Source: Saccharomonospora azurea NA-128 (GTDB lineage: Bacteria > Actinomycetota > Actinomycetes > Mycobacteriales > Pseudonocardiaceae). Taken from it: 64,000 bases of DNA. The position numbers and the translations under genes were made by a program. Below, piece by piece: positions 30,215 through 38,527 of this stretch. The DNA lies in NCBI RefSeq assembly GCF_000231055.2, contig NZ_CM001466.1, positions 1,480,900-1,544,899 of the forward strand, written 5' to 3'. The stretch's first letter is position 1. Each line of letters begins with the position of its first letter. The notes under the pieces were generated by a model. The model was not told the origin of the DNA and did not search any database. It was given only the letters and a program-made list of their open reading frames with translations.

Positions 30215-30634
30215 CGTCTGCGAGGTTCGGGAACGGTTTCCGCCTCGTCGTGGCAAGTCAGGTCACAGCAGGCGGATACGTCCCGCAAACCCCCAGCTGC
30301 GCGACCGCACCACGATCGACGCCACACCAGCTTCGTGCACAAGCACCGAAGCTGCTACCACCAAACGGGCTATTCTTGGCAATCGCAATTCACATCACAC
30401 CGCGACCGGCGCAGATGCGGTTCCCCCGCCACCGGGGCCGCATTTAAGCAGCCGCGTCCAGAATCAATATCGACGCAGGACACGAGTCGTTACACGGCGC
30501 GCGGCCTCGGCGCACAGTAATACCCCTAAACCGCCCGAAAATCGTACTCGAGTACTATTCCTGGCCCCCTGCCCCGGAACAGCACAACGGCTAGAGTTTC
30601 GCAACACGTCATCCGTAATTCACAGGGAGCAGGC
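30215..30634. other. intergenic stretch between HTH and IclR genes
   Basis: About 420 bases between divergent genes, less GC-rich than average and without a convincing gene. It must hold both promoters. A -10-like TAGAGT is at 30592-30597, about 40 bases before the IclR start. Confidence 0.45.
30544..30555. promoter_or_regulatory. 12-bp palindrome upstream of iclR-type gene
   Basis: GTACTCGAGTAC is a perfect palindrome 80 bases before the IclR-type start and about 40 bases before its likely -10. IclR proteins usually bind short palindromes at their own promoters, so this is a candidate operator. Confidence 0.35.
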
Positions 30635-31450
30635 GTGCCAGCACGACGCGGCCAGGGACAACACGGCGCCACGGACACGACCCCCGACAGGGGGGAGGAG
30701 CGCGACTACACCGTTCGCGCGGTCGAGCGTGTCTGTTCAATTCTCAACCTGTTGCAGGAATCGGTCGAAGGCGTGTCCCTCATCGAGGTCGCCCAGGAAA
30801 CCGCGCTACCGAAGTCGTCCGCGTTCCGCTACCTGTGGACCCTGGAGGCGCATCGCTACGTCGAACGCGACAGCTCCAGCGGCCTCTACCGGCTGGGTCT
30901 GGGCTTCGTCGGGATGCAGTCACGCCACCTGGAGGTACTGCGCGAACGCGCCCGCCCCTGGCTCGAGAAGCTGCGAGACGAGTTCGGCGAAACGGTCAAT
31001 CTTGCCATTCTGGACGGCGACCACGTGGTGTATCTCGACGTCGTGGAGAGCCGGAAGCAAGTGCGATTCGCGTCGGCGCGAGGCTCCCGCGAAGCGCTGT
31101 TGTCCTCCGCGCTCGGCTGGGCCATCGCGAGCCGGCTGGCCGAACAACGCATGCGCGAAGTGGCCCACCACACGACCGCCGAGGACGACGAGGGCGCCGC
31201 ACTGTTGCACGACCTCACGACGGTTCGCCGGCGCGGGTACGTGACCAGCGACGACGACGACAGCAGATGCGTCGCCGCCCCACTGCAGGGCACTCGCCTC
31301 CCGGTCGCCATCGGCATCTCGGCCCCCGCCGCCCGGTTCTCGGCCGCCGACGCGGAGAAGGCCGCCACGAGGCTCCTCGACGTGACCCGGGAGATCGCCA
31401 CCAACCCGATTCCGGAGCAGCGCACGGGCGCCGCGAACACGCGCTCCTGA
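30635..31450 (+). CDS. IclR-family transcription regulator
   Basis: A 271-residue protein from GTG with SD GGGAG. A winged HTH (residues about 30-90: VRAVERVCSILNLL, SLIEVAQETALPKSSAFRYL) is followed by an IclR effector domain (LRDEFGETVNLAILDGDHVVYLDVVES; SALGWAIAS; GRRGYVTSDDDDS; APLQG). Full length. IclR proteins sense small carbon-source ligands. The next gene, a small GntR, is 90 bp away in the same direction. No metabolic operon is adjacent, so the ligand is unknown. Confidence 0.9.
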   Translation: MPARRGQGQHGATDTTPDRGEERDYTVRAVERVCSILNLLQESVEGVSLIEVAQETALPKSSAFRYLWTLEAHRYVERDSSSGLYRLGLGFVGMQSRHLEVLRERARPWLEKLRDEFGETVNLAILDGDHVVYLDVVESRKQVRFASARGSREALLSSALGWAIASRLAEQRMREVAHHTTAEDDEGAALLHDLTTVRRRGYVTSDDDDSRCVAAPLQGTRLPVAIGISAPAARFSAADAEKAATRLLDVTREIATNPIPEQRTGAANTRS

Positions 31451-31542
31451 CCCACCAGTACCCGCGCCACCTGGCCGCTGCGGCCCGCGTCGCACCGCGG
31501 TCCACACGGCGGCGCAGCGTGGCACAGTTCTATCGTGCTGCT

Positions 31543-31800
31543 ATGAACGGTCCCGAACGGAAGAAGTACAACCCCGACAACAAGACCGGCTACGAGTACG
31601 TCCTCCTCGCCGACCACCTCGCCGGCCTCATCGACCGCGGCGAGTGGCCGGTCGGCAGTCGCATCCCCGGCGAACGCGCACTCTCCGAGGAGTACGGCGT
31701 CGCACTCGACACGGTCCGCAAGGCCACGAAGATCCTCCGGGAGCGGGGCCTGGTGCAGACGTTGAAGTCCAAGGGCACCTTCGTCGCACCCCAGGAGTGA
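31543..31800 (+). CDS. single-domain GntR-type wHTH protein
   Basis: Only 85 residues: a complete GntR winged HTH (YEYVLLADHLAGLIDRGEWPVGSRIPGERALSEEYGVALDTVRKATKILRERG region; wing KSKGTFV) and no ligand domain. A -10-like TATCGT (31531-31536) ends six bases before the ATG, so the mRNA may be leaderless. Short GntR proteins of this type are common in actinomycetes. It ends 7 bp from the convergent hydrolase gene. Confidence 0.85.
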   Translation: MNGPERKKYNPDNKTGYEYVLLADHLAGLIDRGEWPVGSRIPGERALSEEYGVALDTVRKATKILRERGLVQTLKSKGTFVAPQE

Positions 31801-31807
31801 TCCGGAG

Positions 31808-32587
31808 TCAGGCCAGAAAGTCGAGCAGCGCCGCGGTGAGCGCCGCCGGCGCGTCGTGCTGCACCAGGTGCCCGGCATCGGCGATCCGCTTCAGCCGGGC
31901 CCCCGGGATGCGCCGCGCCAACTCCTCGCCACGCTGCAACGGCAACCACGCGTCCTCCTCGCCCCAGCACACGAGCACGGGCGCCTCGACCTGGTCGAAG
32001 CGATCCTCGATCTCGTCGGTGTAGCGCTGGTCGGCCTGCGCGATCTGCCGGTAGAAGGCGGACTGGCCCTGCTCACCCAGCCACGGCCGCACCAGCCGGT
32101 CGAGCACCTCTGCGGACGGGGATCGATGGAGCGCTCCGGCGACGTACTCGCGCACCAGTGCCGCGTGCAGGTGCGGTGGCAGGTTCTCGAACACCTCCGC
32201 GTGGTCCCGGACGAGCCGGAAGAACGGTGATCCCCACGGCGCGAGCGCCACGACGTCCACCAGGGCGAGGCGCCGGTACCGCGCCCCGTGCAGGAGGTGC
32301 GCGCGCAGGGCGACCGCGCCGCCGATGTCGTGTGCGACCACGTCAGGCTCGTCGAGCCCCCAGCGGTGGAGCAGCGAGGCGAAGACCTCCCCCTGCGCCC
32401 GCAACGATACGTCCTGTCCGCCCCGCTGGTCGGATTCGCCGAAGCCGAGCAGGTCCCAGACGTAGACCTCGTGCAGCTCGGCGAGTGCGGTGGCCACGTC
32501 CCTCCACACCCAGGAGGAGAAGGGCGTACCGTGCAGCAGCACGACGGGGCTACCCTGCCCCCCACCGCGACCAGCGCACCGCTCCAC
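31808..32587 (-). CDS. alpha/beta hydrolase with Asp nucleophile
   Basis: A 259-residue alpha/beta hydrolase starting at GTG. The oxyanion HGTPFSSWVW is near residue 19 and the nucleophile elbow reads AHDIGG (about 84-89), with Asp rather than Ser. The acid is likely in CWGEEDAWLP and the final His in DAGHLVQHD. Asp elbows are the hallmark of haloalkane dehalogenases and epoxide hydrolases; the precise substrate is not readable. It is divergent from a CGNR regulator across a 29-bp interrupted palindrome, so it is probably controlled by it. Confidence 0.85.
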   Translation of the reverse strand: MERCAGRGGGQGSPVVLLHGTPFSSWVWRDVATALAELHEVYVWDLLGFGESDQRGGQDVSLRAQGEVFASLLHRWGLDEPDVVAHDIGGAVALRAHLLHGARYRRLALVDVVALAPWGSPFFRLVRDHAEVFENLPPHLHAALVREYVAGALHRSPSAEVLDRLVRPWLGEQGQSAFYRQIAQADQRYTDEIEDRFDQVEAPVLVCWGEEDAWLPLQRGEELARRIPGARLKRIADAGHLVQHDAPAALTAALLDFLA

Positions 32588-32644
32588 CCGGCGTGTCGAG
32601 CTGTTCCGACAGCGCCCAACGTCCCATTCTCGAACCCCTCCCCC

Positions 32645-32673
32645 GTTACCAGCTGAAGCCTTCAGACGGTAAC
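32645..32673. promoter_or_regulatory. 29-bp interrupted palindrome before CGNR gene
   Basis: GTTACC (32645-32650) pairs with GGTAAC (32668-32673), and inside them CTGAAG (32653-32658) with CTTCAG (32660-32665), all centred on 32659. It ends 9 bases before the ATG of the CGNR regulator. TAACAT (32670-32675) could be its -10, giving a leaderless mRNA that a bound protein would block. Confidence 0.55.
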
Positions 32674-32682
32674 ATCAACTTC

Positions 32683-33210
32683 ATGCCGTTCCCAAGGTCG
32701 GAAGCACCGGGCGAGTTGGGCTTGCTGGAACAGCTCTGCAACTCGGCACGGTTGCTGTACACGGAGGACGCGTTGATTACAGCGGCGAGCGCGTCCGCGT
32801 GGCTGCGTGCGAACGGCGTGGACGCGGGCGAGATCAAGGGCAAGGAACACGAACTCCTGCTGAAGTTGCGGGAGACCGTGCGCGATCACCTCGACGGCCA
32901 GGATCGGACGTCCGAACTGAACAAGCTCGCGAAGGTCTTGTTGGCACCGCCGCGGTGGTCGGCGCAGGGTGAACCCGTGCTGCCTCCCAAGAAGACCGGC
33001 ACACTCGACACCTACCTCGGCGAGTGCCTCGCCCTCGTGTTCACGTCCGGGCTGACCGGCGAACTCGAGCGTCTCAAGGTCTGCCGGAACCCGGACTGCA
33101 GGTGGGTCTTCTACGATCGCTCGCCCGCACAGAACAGCGTGTGGTGCAGCATGGACGTCTGCGGTGCGCGACAGAAGATGCGTACCTACCGTTCGCGGCA
33201 CGCCCGATGA
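32683..33210 (+). CDS. CGNR zinc-finger regulator
   Basis: A 175-residue protein with an N-terminal ABATE-like domain (LCNSARLLYTEDAL and on) and a C-terminal zinc finger: CRNPDC, then WVFYDRSPAQNSVWC, SMDVCGAR, KMRTYRSR. The finger's CGNR box reads CGAR here. The family acts as transcription regulators. No SD is seen; a -10-like box suggests leaderless translation. It shares a palindrome with the divergent hydrolase gene. The N-terminus seems shorter than usual for ABATE domains. Confidence 0.85.
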   Translation: MPFPRSEAPGELGLLEQLCNSARLLYTEDALITAASASAWLRANGVDAGEIKGKEHELLLKLRETVRDHLDGQDRTSELNKLAKVLLAPPRWSAQGEPVLPPKKTGTLDTYLGECLALVFTSGLTGELERLKVCRNPDCRWVFYDRSPAQNSVWCSMDVCGARQKMRTYRSRHAR

Positions 33211-33228
33211 CGGTCCCAACGCGCCGGT

Positions 33229-33600
33229 TCAGGACATCGCCGGCGACGTGGCGGCCGCGAGTACGGCGGCGCTGAAGTCGCGGCACACCGGCAACTCCCG
33301 CTCCAGGTTCGTGACCCGCAGCGGCCGTAGAACGGCCGTCGAGCCCACCAGAGCCCAGCGCACCGAGAGCCGTTCGGCGAGCGCGGACACGTGGACCAGG
33401 ACGGACAGCCCGGCGGCGCCGAAGAACGTGGTGTCGCTGAGGTCCAGAACGAACGCGCGGGCAGAGGGCAGCGACGTGTCGATGCACTGCCGCACCGTGG
33501 GTGCTCCGAGGATGTCGACCTCACCGGTGACCCGCACGACGACCAGCCCGATCGCAGGCCTGTCGATTCGCACGTCGACGAGGTCCTTCCTGCATGCCAT
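33229..33600 (-). CDS. STAS-domain anti-anti-sigma-like protein
   Basis: A 123-residue SpoIIAA/RsbV-type protein. It keeps the fold (VVVRVTGEVDILGAPTVRQ; FVLDLSDTTFFGAAGLSVLVHV) but the phosphorylation site, normally D/G-S-S/G-x-L, reads GAAG at 61-64, so there is no Ser at that place. In this family an unphosphorylated protein binds the anti-sigma kinase and frees the sigma factor, and the kinase turns it off by phosphorylating that Ser. This one may therefore be always on, or have another partner. It is divergent from the SigF/SigB-type gene 280 bp away. No RsbW-type kinase is in the window. Confidence 0.87.
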   Translation of the reverse strand: MACRKDLVDVRIDRPAIGLVVVRVTGEVDILGAPTVRQCIDTSLPSARAFVLDLSDTTFFGAAGLSVLVHVSALAERLSVRWALVGSTAVLRPLRVTNLERELPVCRDFSAAVLAAATSPAMS

Positions 33601-33881
33601 CCGGTCGCCGCCTCCCGTTGAACGGTTTCCCCCGGCACGGCTGGATCACAACCAGCTCGACGGTACGCCCACCGGCGCAGATAACGCAAGCACAACGATT
33701 CGTGCACAGCCTCGGCGAGAGACTTTCCCACTTTAGTCCACAGTGGATAGAGCGTGCCACCCGCGCGGTCACTCGCCCTCGCTCGGGAGAGCGATTCCCG
33801 TAGGTGATCGACGAGGCGTCACACATCCTCACTCTGTCGAGTGACGACACAAGGCATAACCAGCATCGATGGTCACCCACG

Positions 33882-34790
33882 ATGACGTATGAGCGCGTCG
33901 TCGACCGGGTGCTCCCGCGTGTCAAGCCTGTCGCCCAACCAGCCGTGGCAGTGGTGTCGCGCCCGTTTCGCCTGGGTAGTCACGGTCCCGTGACTCCTGA
34001 CGAGCAATCCCGCCTCGCGGCACGCGACAAGGCGGGAGGCTCAAGCGGGTACGAGGATCTCTCACCGTTGTTCAACACACTGGCCGCACTGGATCCCGAG
34101 GATCCGCGACGGACGGCTGTGCGCGACGAGATCATCACCCGTTGCCTCCCGCTCGCCGAGCACATCGCCCGGCGCTTCGTCGGCCGTGGTGAGCCGAGAG
34201 ACGACCTGGTGCAGGTCGCCAGGCTGGGGCTGCTCAACGCCATCGACCGCTTCGATCCGACACGCGGTACCGAGTTCGTCGCCTTCGCCGTGCCCACGAT
34301 CATGGGCGAGGTCCGGCGGCACTTCCGCGACTCGAGTTGGGCGGTCCGGGTGCCCCGGCGGCTGAAGGAGCTGCACCTGTCGTTGAGCCAGGCGAGCGGA
34401 AAACTCGCCCAGCGACTCGGCAGGGCACCGACTCCGAGCGAGCTGGCCGCCGAACTCGGTCTCTCTCCCGAGGACGTGTGGGACGGCCTGCTCGCCGGAA
34501 ACGCCTACCAGTCGGTGTCGATGGACGCGGCCTACGACGACGAGGGAACACTGCCGCTCGCGGAAACCGTCGGCGAGGACGACGTGCAACTCGAGAACGT
34601 CGAGTACCACGAATCCCTGCAACCACTTCTGGCGAGCCTGCCGGAACGCGAGCGCCGCGTGCTGATCCTGCGGTTCTTCGGCAACATGACCCAGACCCAG
34701 ATCGCCGAGCGCGTCGGGATCTCGCAGATGCACGTGTCGCGGTTGCTTGCGCGCACGCTCGAGTTCCTCCGCACCCGGCTCAGCGAGTGA
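33882..34790 (+). CDS. SigF/SigB-type stress sigma factor
   Basis: About 302 residues from ATG MTYERVV; alternatives are GTG 33804 (upstream sequence not coding-like) and GTG 33991. Regions 2-4 are complete: ARRFVGRGEPRDDLVQVARLG, FVAFAVPTIMGEVRRHFRD, RVPRRLKELHL, the C-terminal HTH (TQTQIAERVGISQMHVSRLL). The sequence is of group-3 SigB/SigF type, which controls general stress or development and is normally held by an RsbW-type anti-sigma factor. A SigF-type promoter lies 9 bases after its stop, in front of a molybdoenzyme operon. An 18-bp palindrome AGTCACGG-TC-CCGTGACT (33978-33995) lies inside the first 40 codons. Confidence 0.9.
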   Translation: MTYERVVDRVLPRVKPVAQPAVAVVSRPFRLGSHGPVTPDEQSRLAARDKAGGSSGYEDLSPLFNTLAALDPEDPRRTAVRDEIITRCLPLAEHIARRFVGRGEPRDDLVQVARLGLLNAIDRFDPTRGTEFVAFAVPTIMGEVRRHFRDSSWAVRVPRRLKELHLSLSQASGKLAQRLGRAPTPSELAAELGLSPEDVWDGLLAGNAYQSVSMDAAYDDEGTLPLAETVGEDDVQLENVEYHESLQPLLASLPERERRVLILRFFGNMTQTQIAERVGISQMHVSRLLARTLEFLRTRLSE

Positions 34791-34798
34791 GCAAGACC

Positions 34799-34824
34799 GT
34801 TTGGCACGACCACCCTCGGGGTAA
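34799..34824 (+). promoter_or_regulatory. SigF/SigB-type promoter for pao-like operon
   Basis: GTTTGG (34799-34804) and GGGTAA (34819-34824) with 14 bases between match the SigF/SigB consensus GTTT-N14-17-GGGTA. It lies directly after the sigma gene and 50 bases before the first subunit of the aldehyde oxidoreductase. Confidence 0.65.
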
Positions 34825-34874
34825 GCCGCAGCCGAGCCACATGGGTGAAGTCTCGACGAGCCGGACGGGGTGGC

Positions 34875-35429
34875 ATGGATACCGAGATCACGCTCATCGT
34901 CGACGGCCATCGTCACACGGTCAAGGTCGACACCCGGATCACCCTCCTCGACCTCCTGCGGAACCGACTCGGGATCACCTCGCCGAAGAAGGGGTGCGAC
35001 CACGGCCAGTGTGGTTCGTGCACCGTGCTGAGGGACGGGCGGCGGGTCACGACGTGTCTGACCTTCGCCGCCGCGGCCGACGGCTCCACGATCACCACCA
35101 GCGACGGCCTCCGCGGGGAGGACGGGTCACCGCATCCACTGCACCGCTCCTTCCTCGACCATGACGGCCTGCAGTGCGGCTACTGCACCCCGGGCCAAAT
35201 CTGTTCGGCGGCCGGAATGCTGGCCGAGGCACAGGCGGGCTGGCCGAGCGCCGTCACTCCACTCACCGCGGCCACGCCCGCACTCGACGCCGACGAGATC
35301 CGGGAGCGCCTGAGCGGGAACCTGTGCCGCTGCGGCGCCTACCAGGGCATCGTCGCCGCCGTCACGTCGGTGGCGGAAGCGCAGGGACTGGCCGGGCCGG
35401 CCACCGCGCAGCGGAGCGCCGAGTCGTGA
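34875..35429 (+). CDS. aldehyde oxidoreductase 2Fe-2S subunit (PaoA-like)
   Basis: A 184-residue subunit with two 2Fe-2S sites: plant-type GCDHGQCGSC near 40 with a further Cys in TTCLTF, and the helical one with QCGYCTPGQI near 98 and CRCGAY near 155. It passes electrons from the molybdenum site to FAD. E. coli PaoA has a Tat signal; here the protein begins at the ferredoxin fold, so the complex should be cytoplasmic. GTGA overlap with the FAD subunit. Confidence 0.93.
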   Translation: MDTEITLIVDGHRHTVKVDTRITLLDLLRNRLGITSPKKGCDHGQCGSCTVLRDGRRVTTCLTFAAAADGSTITTSDGLRGEDGSPHPLHRSFLDHDGLQCGYCTPGQICSAAGMLAEAQAGWPSAVTPLTAATPALDADEIRERLSGNLCRCGAYQGIVAAVTSVAEAQGLAGPATAQRSAES

Positions 35430-36415
35430 TCCCGTTCGAGTACCGCAGGGCCGAGGACGCGGCCACCGCCGTCGCCACGGTCACGGACAACCGCAGAGCC
35501 TCCTACCTCGCGGGAGGCACGAACCTCGTCGACCACATGAAGCTCGGCATCACCTCCCCCGAGGTCCTCATCGACATCTCCGGCCTGGAGCTGGACGCCG
35601 TCGAGGAGCTGCCCGACGGCGGTGTCCGGCTCGGGGCGGGAGCGCGCAACAGCGACGTCGCCGCTCACCCTCTCGTGCGGGCCCGTTACCCCGCGCTGTC
35701 GCAGGCGCTGCTCGCCGGCGCGTCCGGACAACTGCGCAACCTCGCCACGGTGGGCGGCAACCTGCTGCAACGCACCCGCTGTGTCTACTTCCAGGACGTC
35801 ACCACGCCGTGCAACAAGCGCTCCCCCGGTGAAGGGTGTTCGGCGCTCGGCGGGTACACGCGCTATCACGCCGTGCTCGGGGCGTCCGAGCACTGCATCG
35901 CCGTGCACCCGTCGGACATGGCCGTCGCGCTCGCCGCGCTCGACGCCGTGGTGCGCATCCGAACCGTGAACGGCGAACGCACGGTCCCCGCCGTGGAACT
36001 GCACCGCCTTCCCGGTGAGCACCCCGAGCGGGACACGGTGCTCGAACACGGCGAGCTGATCACCGCCGTCGATCTGCCCCCACTGCCGTTCGCCCGGCGA
36101 TCCCGCTACACCAAGGCCCGGGACAGAGCCGCTTTCGCGTTCGCACTCGTGTCCGTGGCCGCGGCGCTGGACGTCCACGACGGCACCGTGCACGACGTGC
36201 GGATCGCCTTCGGCGGGCTCGCGCACAAACCGTGGCGCGCGACCGCGGCCGAGCGCGCGCTGCGGGGCACCGAAGCGACTCCGGAGTCCTTCCACGACGC
36301 GGCCGAACTGGAGCTCGCCGACGCGAGACCGTTGCACGACAACGCTTTCAAGATTCCGTTGGCACGCTCGATGCTCGTCTCACTCCTGCGAGAACTGTCC
36401 CAGGAGGACACATGA
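35426..36415 (+). CDS. aldehyde oxidoreductase FAD subunit (PaoB-like)
   Basis: A 329-residue subunit of the CO-dehydrogenase flavoprotein type: FAD-binding LAGGTNLVDHMK near 30 and TVGGNLLQRTRC near 107, C-terminal domain from about 220. Three Cys at 119, 129, 138 belong to the loop that carries a 4Fe-4S cluster in PaoB, which most xanthine-oxidase-family flavoproteins lack, supporting assignment to the Pao subgroup. GTG start overlaps the previous stop; its own stop overlaps the next start. Confidence 0.93.
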   Translation: MIPFEYRRAEDAATAVATVTDNRRASYLAGGTNLVDHMKLGITSPEVLIDISGLELDAVEELPDGGVRLGAGARNSDVAAHPLVRARYPALSQALLAGASGQLRNLATVGGNLLQRTRCVYFQDVTTPCNKRSPGEGCSALGGYTRYHAVLGASEHCIAVHPSDMAVALAALDAVVRIRTVNGERTVPAVELHRLPGEHPERDTVLEHGELITAVDLPPLPFARRSRYTKARDRAAFAFALVSVAAALDVHDGTVHDVRIAFGGLAHKPWRATAAERALRGTEATPESFHDAAELELADARPLHDNAFKIPLARSMLVSLLRELSQEDT

Positions 36416-38517
36416 CCGAGCCGTTGCGGACCCGCGCTGTCGGCACCGACCTCGAACGGGTGGACGGCTGGGCGAAGGTCACGGGAGTCGCGCCGTACGC
36501 CGACGAACATCCCGTCCCGAACCCCGCGTACCTCCAGGCGGTCCAGTCGACGGTCGCGCGAGGACGGGTCACCGAGGTCGACGCGAGGGCCGCCACGGCA
36601 CTCGACGGTGTGCTCACCGTGCTGACTCCCTTCAACGCACCCCCGCTCCGACTCGGTCACGACGCGGAACTGGAGGTGCTGCAGTCGGACGCGGTGTGGT
36701 TCCGCGGCCAGATCGTCGCGGCCGTGGTGGCCGAGACGCCGGAGATCGCCCGCCAGGCGGCCGACCTCGTGCGCGTGAGCTTCGACGTGCGACCACACGA
36801 CGTCACCCTGTCGGCCGACCGGGACGACCTCTACAAGCCCGAGGTCGTGAACCCTCGCCATCCGACCGACACCCTCACCGGAGACCCCGACTCGGCTTTC
36901 GACTCCGCCGACCGGGCGGTGGACGCCACCTACACCACGGCGATGTACCACAACAATCCGATGGAACCGCACACGACGGTCGCGGTGTGGCACGGCGATG
37001 ACGACACCGCGGCACTCACGCTCTACGACTCGACACAGGGCGTCCATCCGCTGCGCGACGCCGTGGCGGCCGTGTTCGACCTCGCCCCCGAGCGGATCCG
37101 CGTCGTGTCGCCGTACGTGGGCGGTGGGTTCGGCTCGAAGGGAAGACCGCACGCGCACGTGGTCCTCGCGGCGCTGGCCGCCCGCCGAACCGAGGGGCGG
37201 GCCGTGACGTTCGCGGTGTCGCGCCGGCAGATGTTCTCGTTCGTCGGCTACCGCACCCCGACGATCCAGCGGATGCGGTTGTCGGCGGGTACGGACGGCA
37301 GGCTGACCGGCATCAGCAACGACGTCGTCGAGTTGACGGCGCGGTTCAAGGAGTTCGCCGAGCAGACCGGCCTGCCGACCCGGACGATGTACGCCGCGCC
37401 CCACCGGCGCACCACGCACCGGCTGGCCGCGCTGGACGTCCCCGTGCCGTCGTGGATGCGGGCGCCGGGCGAGTGTCCCGGGATGTTCGCTCCCGAGGTG
37501 GCCATGGACGAGCTCGCCGAAGCGTGCGGCCTCGACCCCGTGGAGCTGCGCCTGCGCAACGAACCCGAACGGGACCCGGACACGGGACTGCCGTTCTCGA
37601 CCCGCAACTTCGTCGCCTGCCTCACCGAGGGAGCCCGGCGCTTCGGCTGGGAGTCGCGGCCCCGTGTGTCCCGCTCGACGCGCGACGGCGACTGGTGGGT
37701 GGGCACCGGTGTCGCGGGCTCGACCTACCCGGTGCTGCGGCAACCCGGGTCGGCGGCGGCGTCCGTGCGGTACCGCGACGGCCGGTACGAGGTGGGGATC
37801 GGCGCCGCCGACCTCGGCACGGGCTCGTCGACGGTGCTCACCCAGATCGCCGCCGACGCCCTGGACGTCGCTGTCGACGACGTCGACCTGCGCATCGGCG
37901 ACACCGCGTTGCCGCGGGCACCGGTCGCGGGCGGGTCCTCCGGCACCGCGAACTGGGGATCGGCCGTCGTGGCGGCGGCCCGGCAGTTCCGCGGCAAGTA
38001 CGGCCCCGACCCGGCCGACGGCGACGAGTACACCGGCTCGGACGACGGCGGGAAGAAGCGGTTCGCGATGGCCGCCTACGGCGCGCAGTTCGCCGAGGCC
38101 CGCGTCAACGTCCACACCGGGGAGATCCGCGTTCCCCGGCTCCTCGGCGTGTTCGCCGTCGGTCGTGTGATCAACCCGAGGACGGCGCGGTCGCAGCTCG
38201 TCGGGGGCATGACGATGGGTCTGTCGATGGCGCTGCACGAGGCGAGCGTGCTCGACAAGCGGTTCGGCTTCGTGGTGAACCACGACTTCGCCGAGTACCA
38301 CATCGCGACTTGCGCCGACGTTCCCTCCGTCGAGGCGCACTGGATCGACGAGGACGACCCGCACCTCAATCCGATGGGCAGCAAGGGAATCGGAGAGATC
38401 GGCATCGTCGGCACGGCCGCCGCGATCGCCAACGCCGTGCACCACGCCACCGGCGTCCGCATCCGTGACCTGCCCATCACGAACGACAAGGTGTTCGAAC
38501 CCAACCTGAGCATGTGA
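36412..38517 (+). CDS. aldehyde oxidoreductase molybdenum subunit (PaoC-like)
   Basis: A 701-residue xanthine-oxidase-family subunit. It binds a molybdopterin cytosine dinucleotide cofactor. Motifs: ERVDGWAKVTG at the N-terminus, NNPMEPHTT near 180, PYVGGGFGSKG near 240, the QGVHPLRD stretch, and the catalytic Glu in GSKGIGEIG (E662). It oxidises aldehydes to acids. ATGA overlap with the FAD subunit. No cofactor-sulfurating chaperone (XdhC/PaoD) follows, as would be usual; the next gene is an SDR. Confidence 0.93.
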   Translation: MTEPLRTRAVGTDLERVDGWAKVTGVAPYADEHPVPNPAYLQAVQSTVARGRVTEVDARAATALDGVLTVLTPFNAPPLRLGHDAELEVLQSDAVWFRGQIVAAVVAETPEIARQAADLVRVSFDVRPHDVTLSADRDDLYKPEVVNPRHPTDTLTGDPDSAFDSADRAVDATYTTAMYHNNPMEPHTTVAVWHGDDDTAALTLYDSTQGVHPLRDAVAAVFDLAPERIRVVSPYVGGGFGSKGRPHAHVVLAALAARRTEGRAVTFAVSRRQMFSFVGYRTPTIQRMRLSAGTDGRLTGISNDVVELTARFKEFAEQTGLPTRTMYAAPHRRTTHRLAALDVPVPSWMRAPGECPGMFAPEVAMDELAEACGLDPVELRLRNEPERDPDTGLPFSTRNFVACLTEGARRFGWESRPRVSRSTRDGDWWVGTGVAGSTYPVLRQPGSAAASVRYRDGRYEVGIGAADLGTGSSTVLTQIAADALDVAVDDVDLRIGDTALPRAPVAGGSSGTANWGSAVVAAARQFRGKYGPDPADGDEYTGSDDGGKKRFAMAAYGAQFAEARVNVHTGEIRVPRLLGVFAVGRVINPRTARSQLVGGMTMGLSMALHEASVLDKRFGFVVNHDFAEYHIATCADVPSVEAHWIDEDDPHLNPMGSKGIGEIGIVGTAAAIANAVHHATGVRIRDLPITNDKVFEPNLSM

Positions 38518-38527
38518 GGAGTGATCG

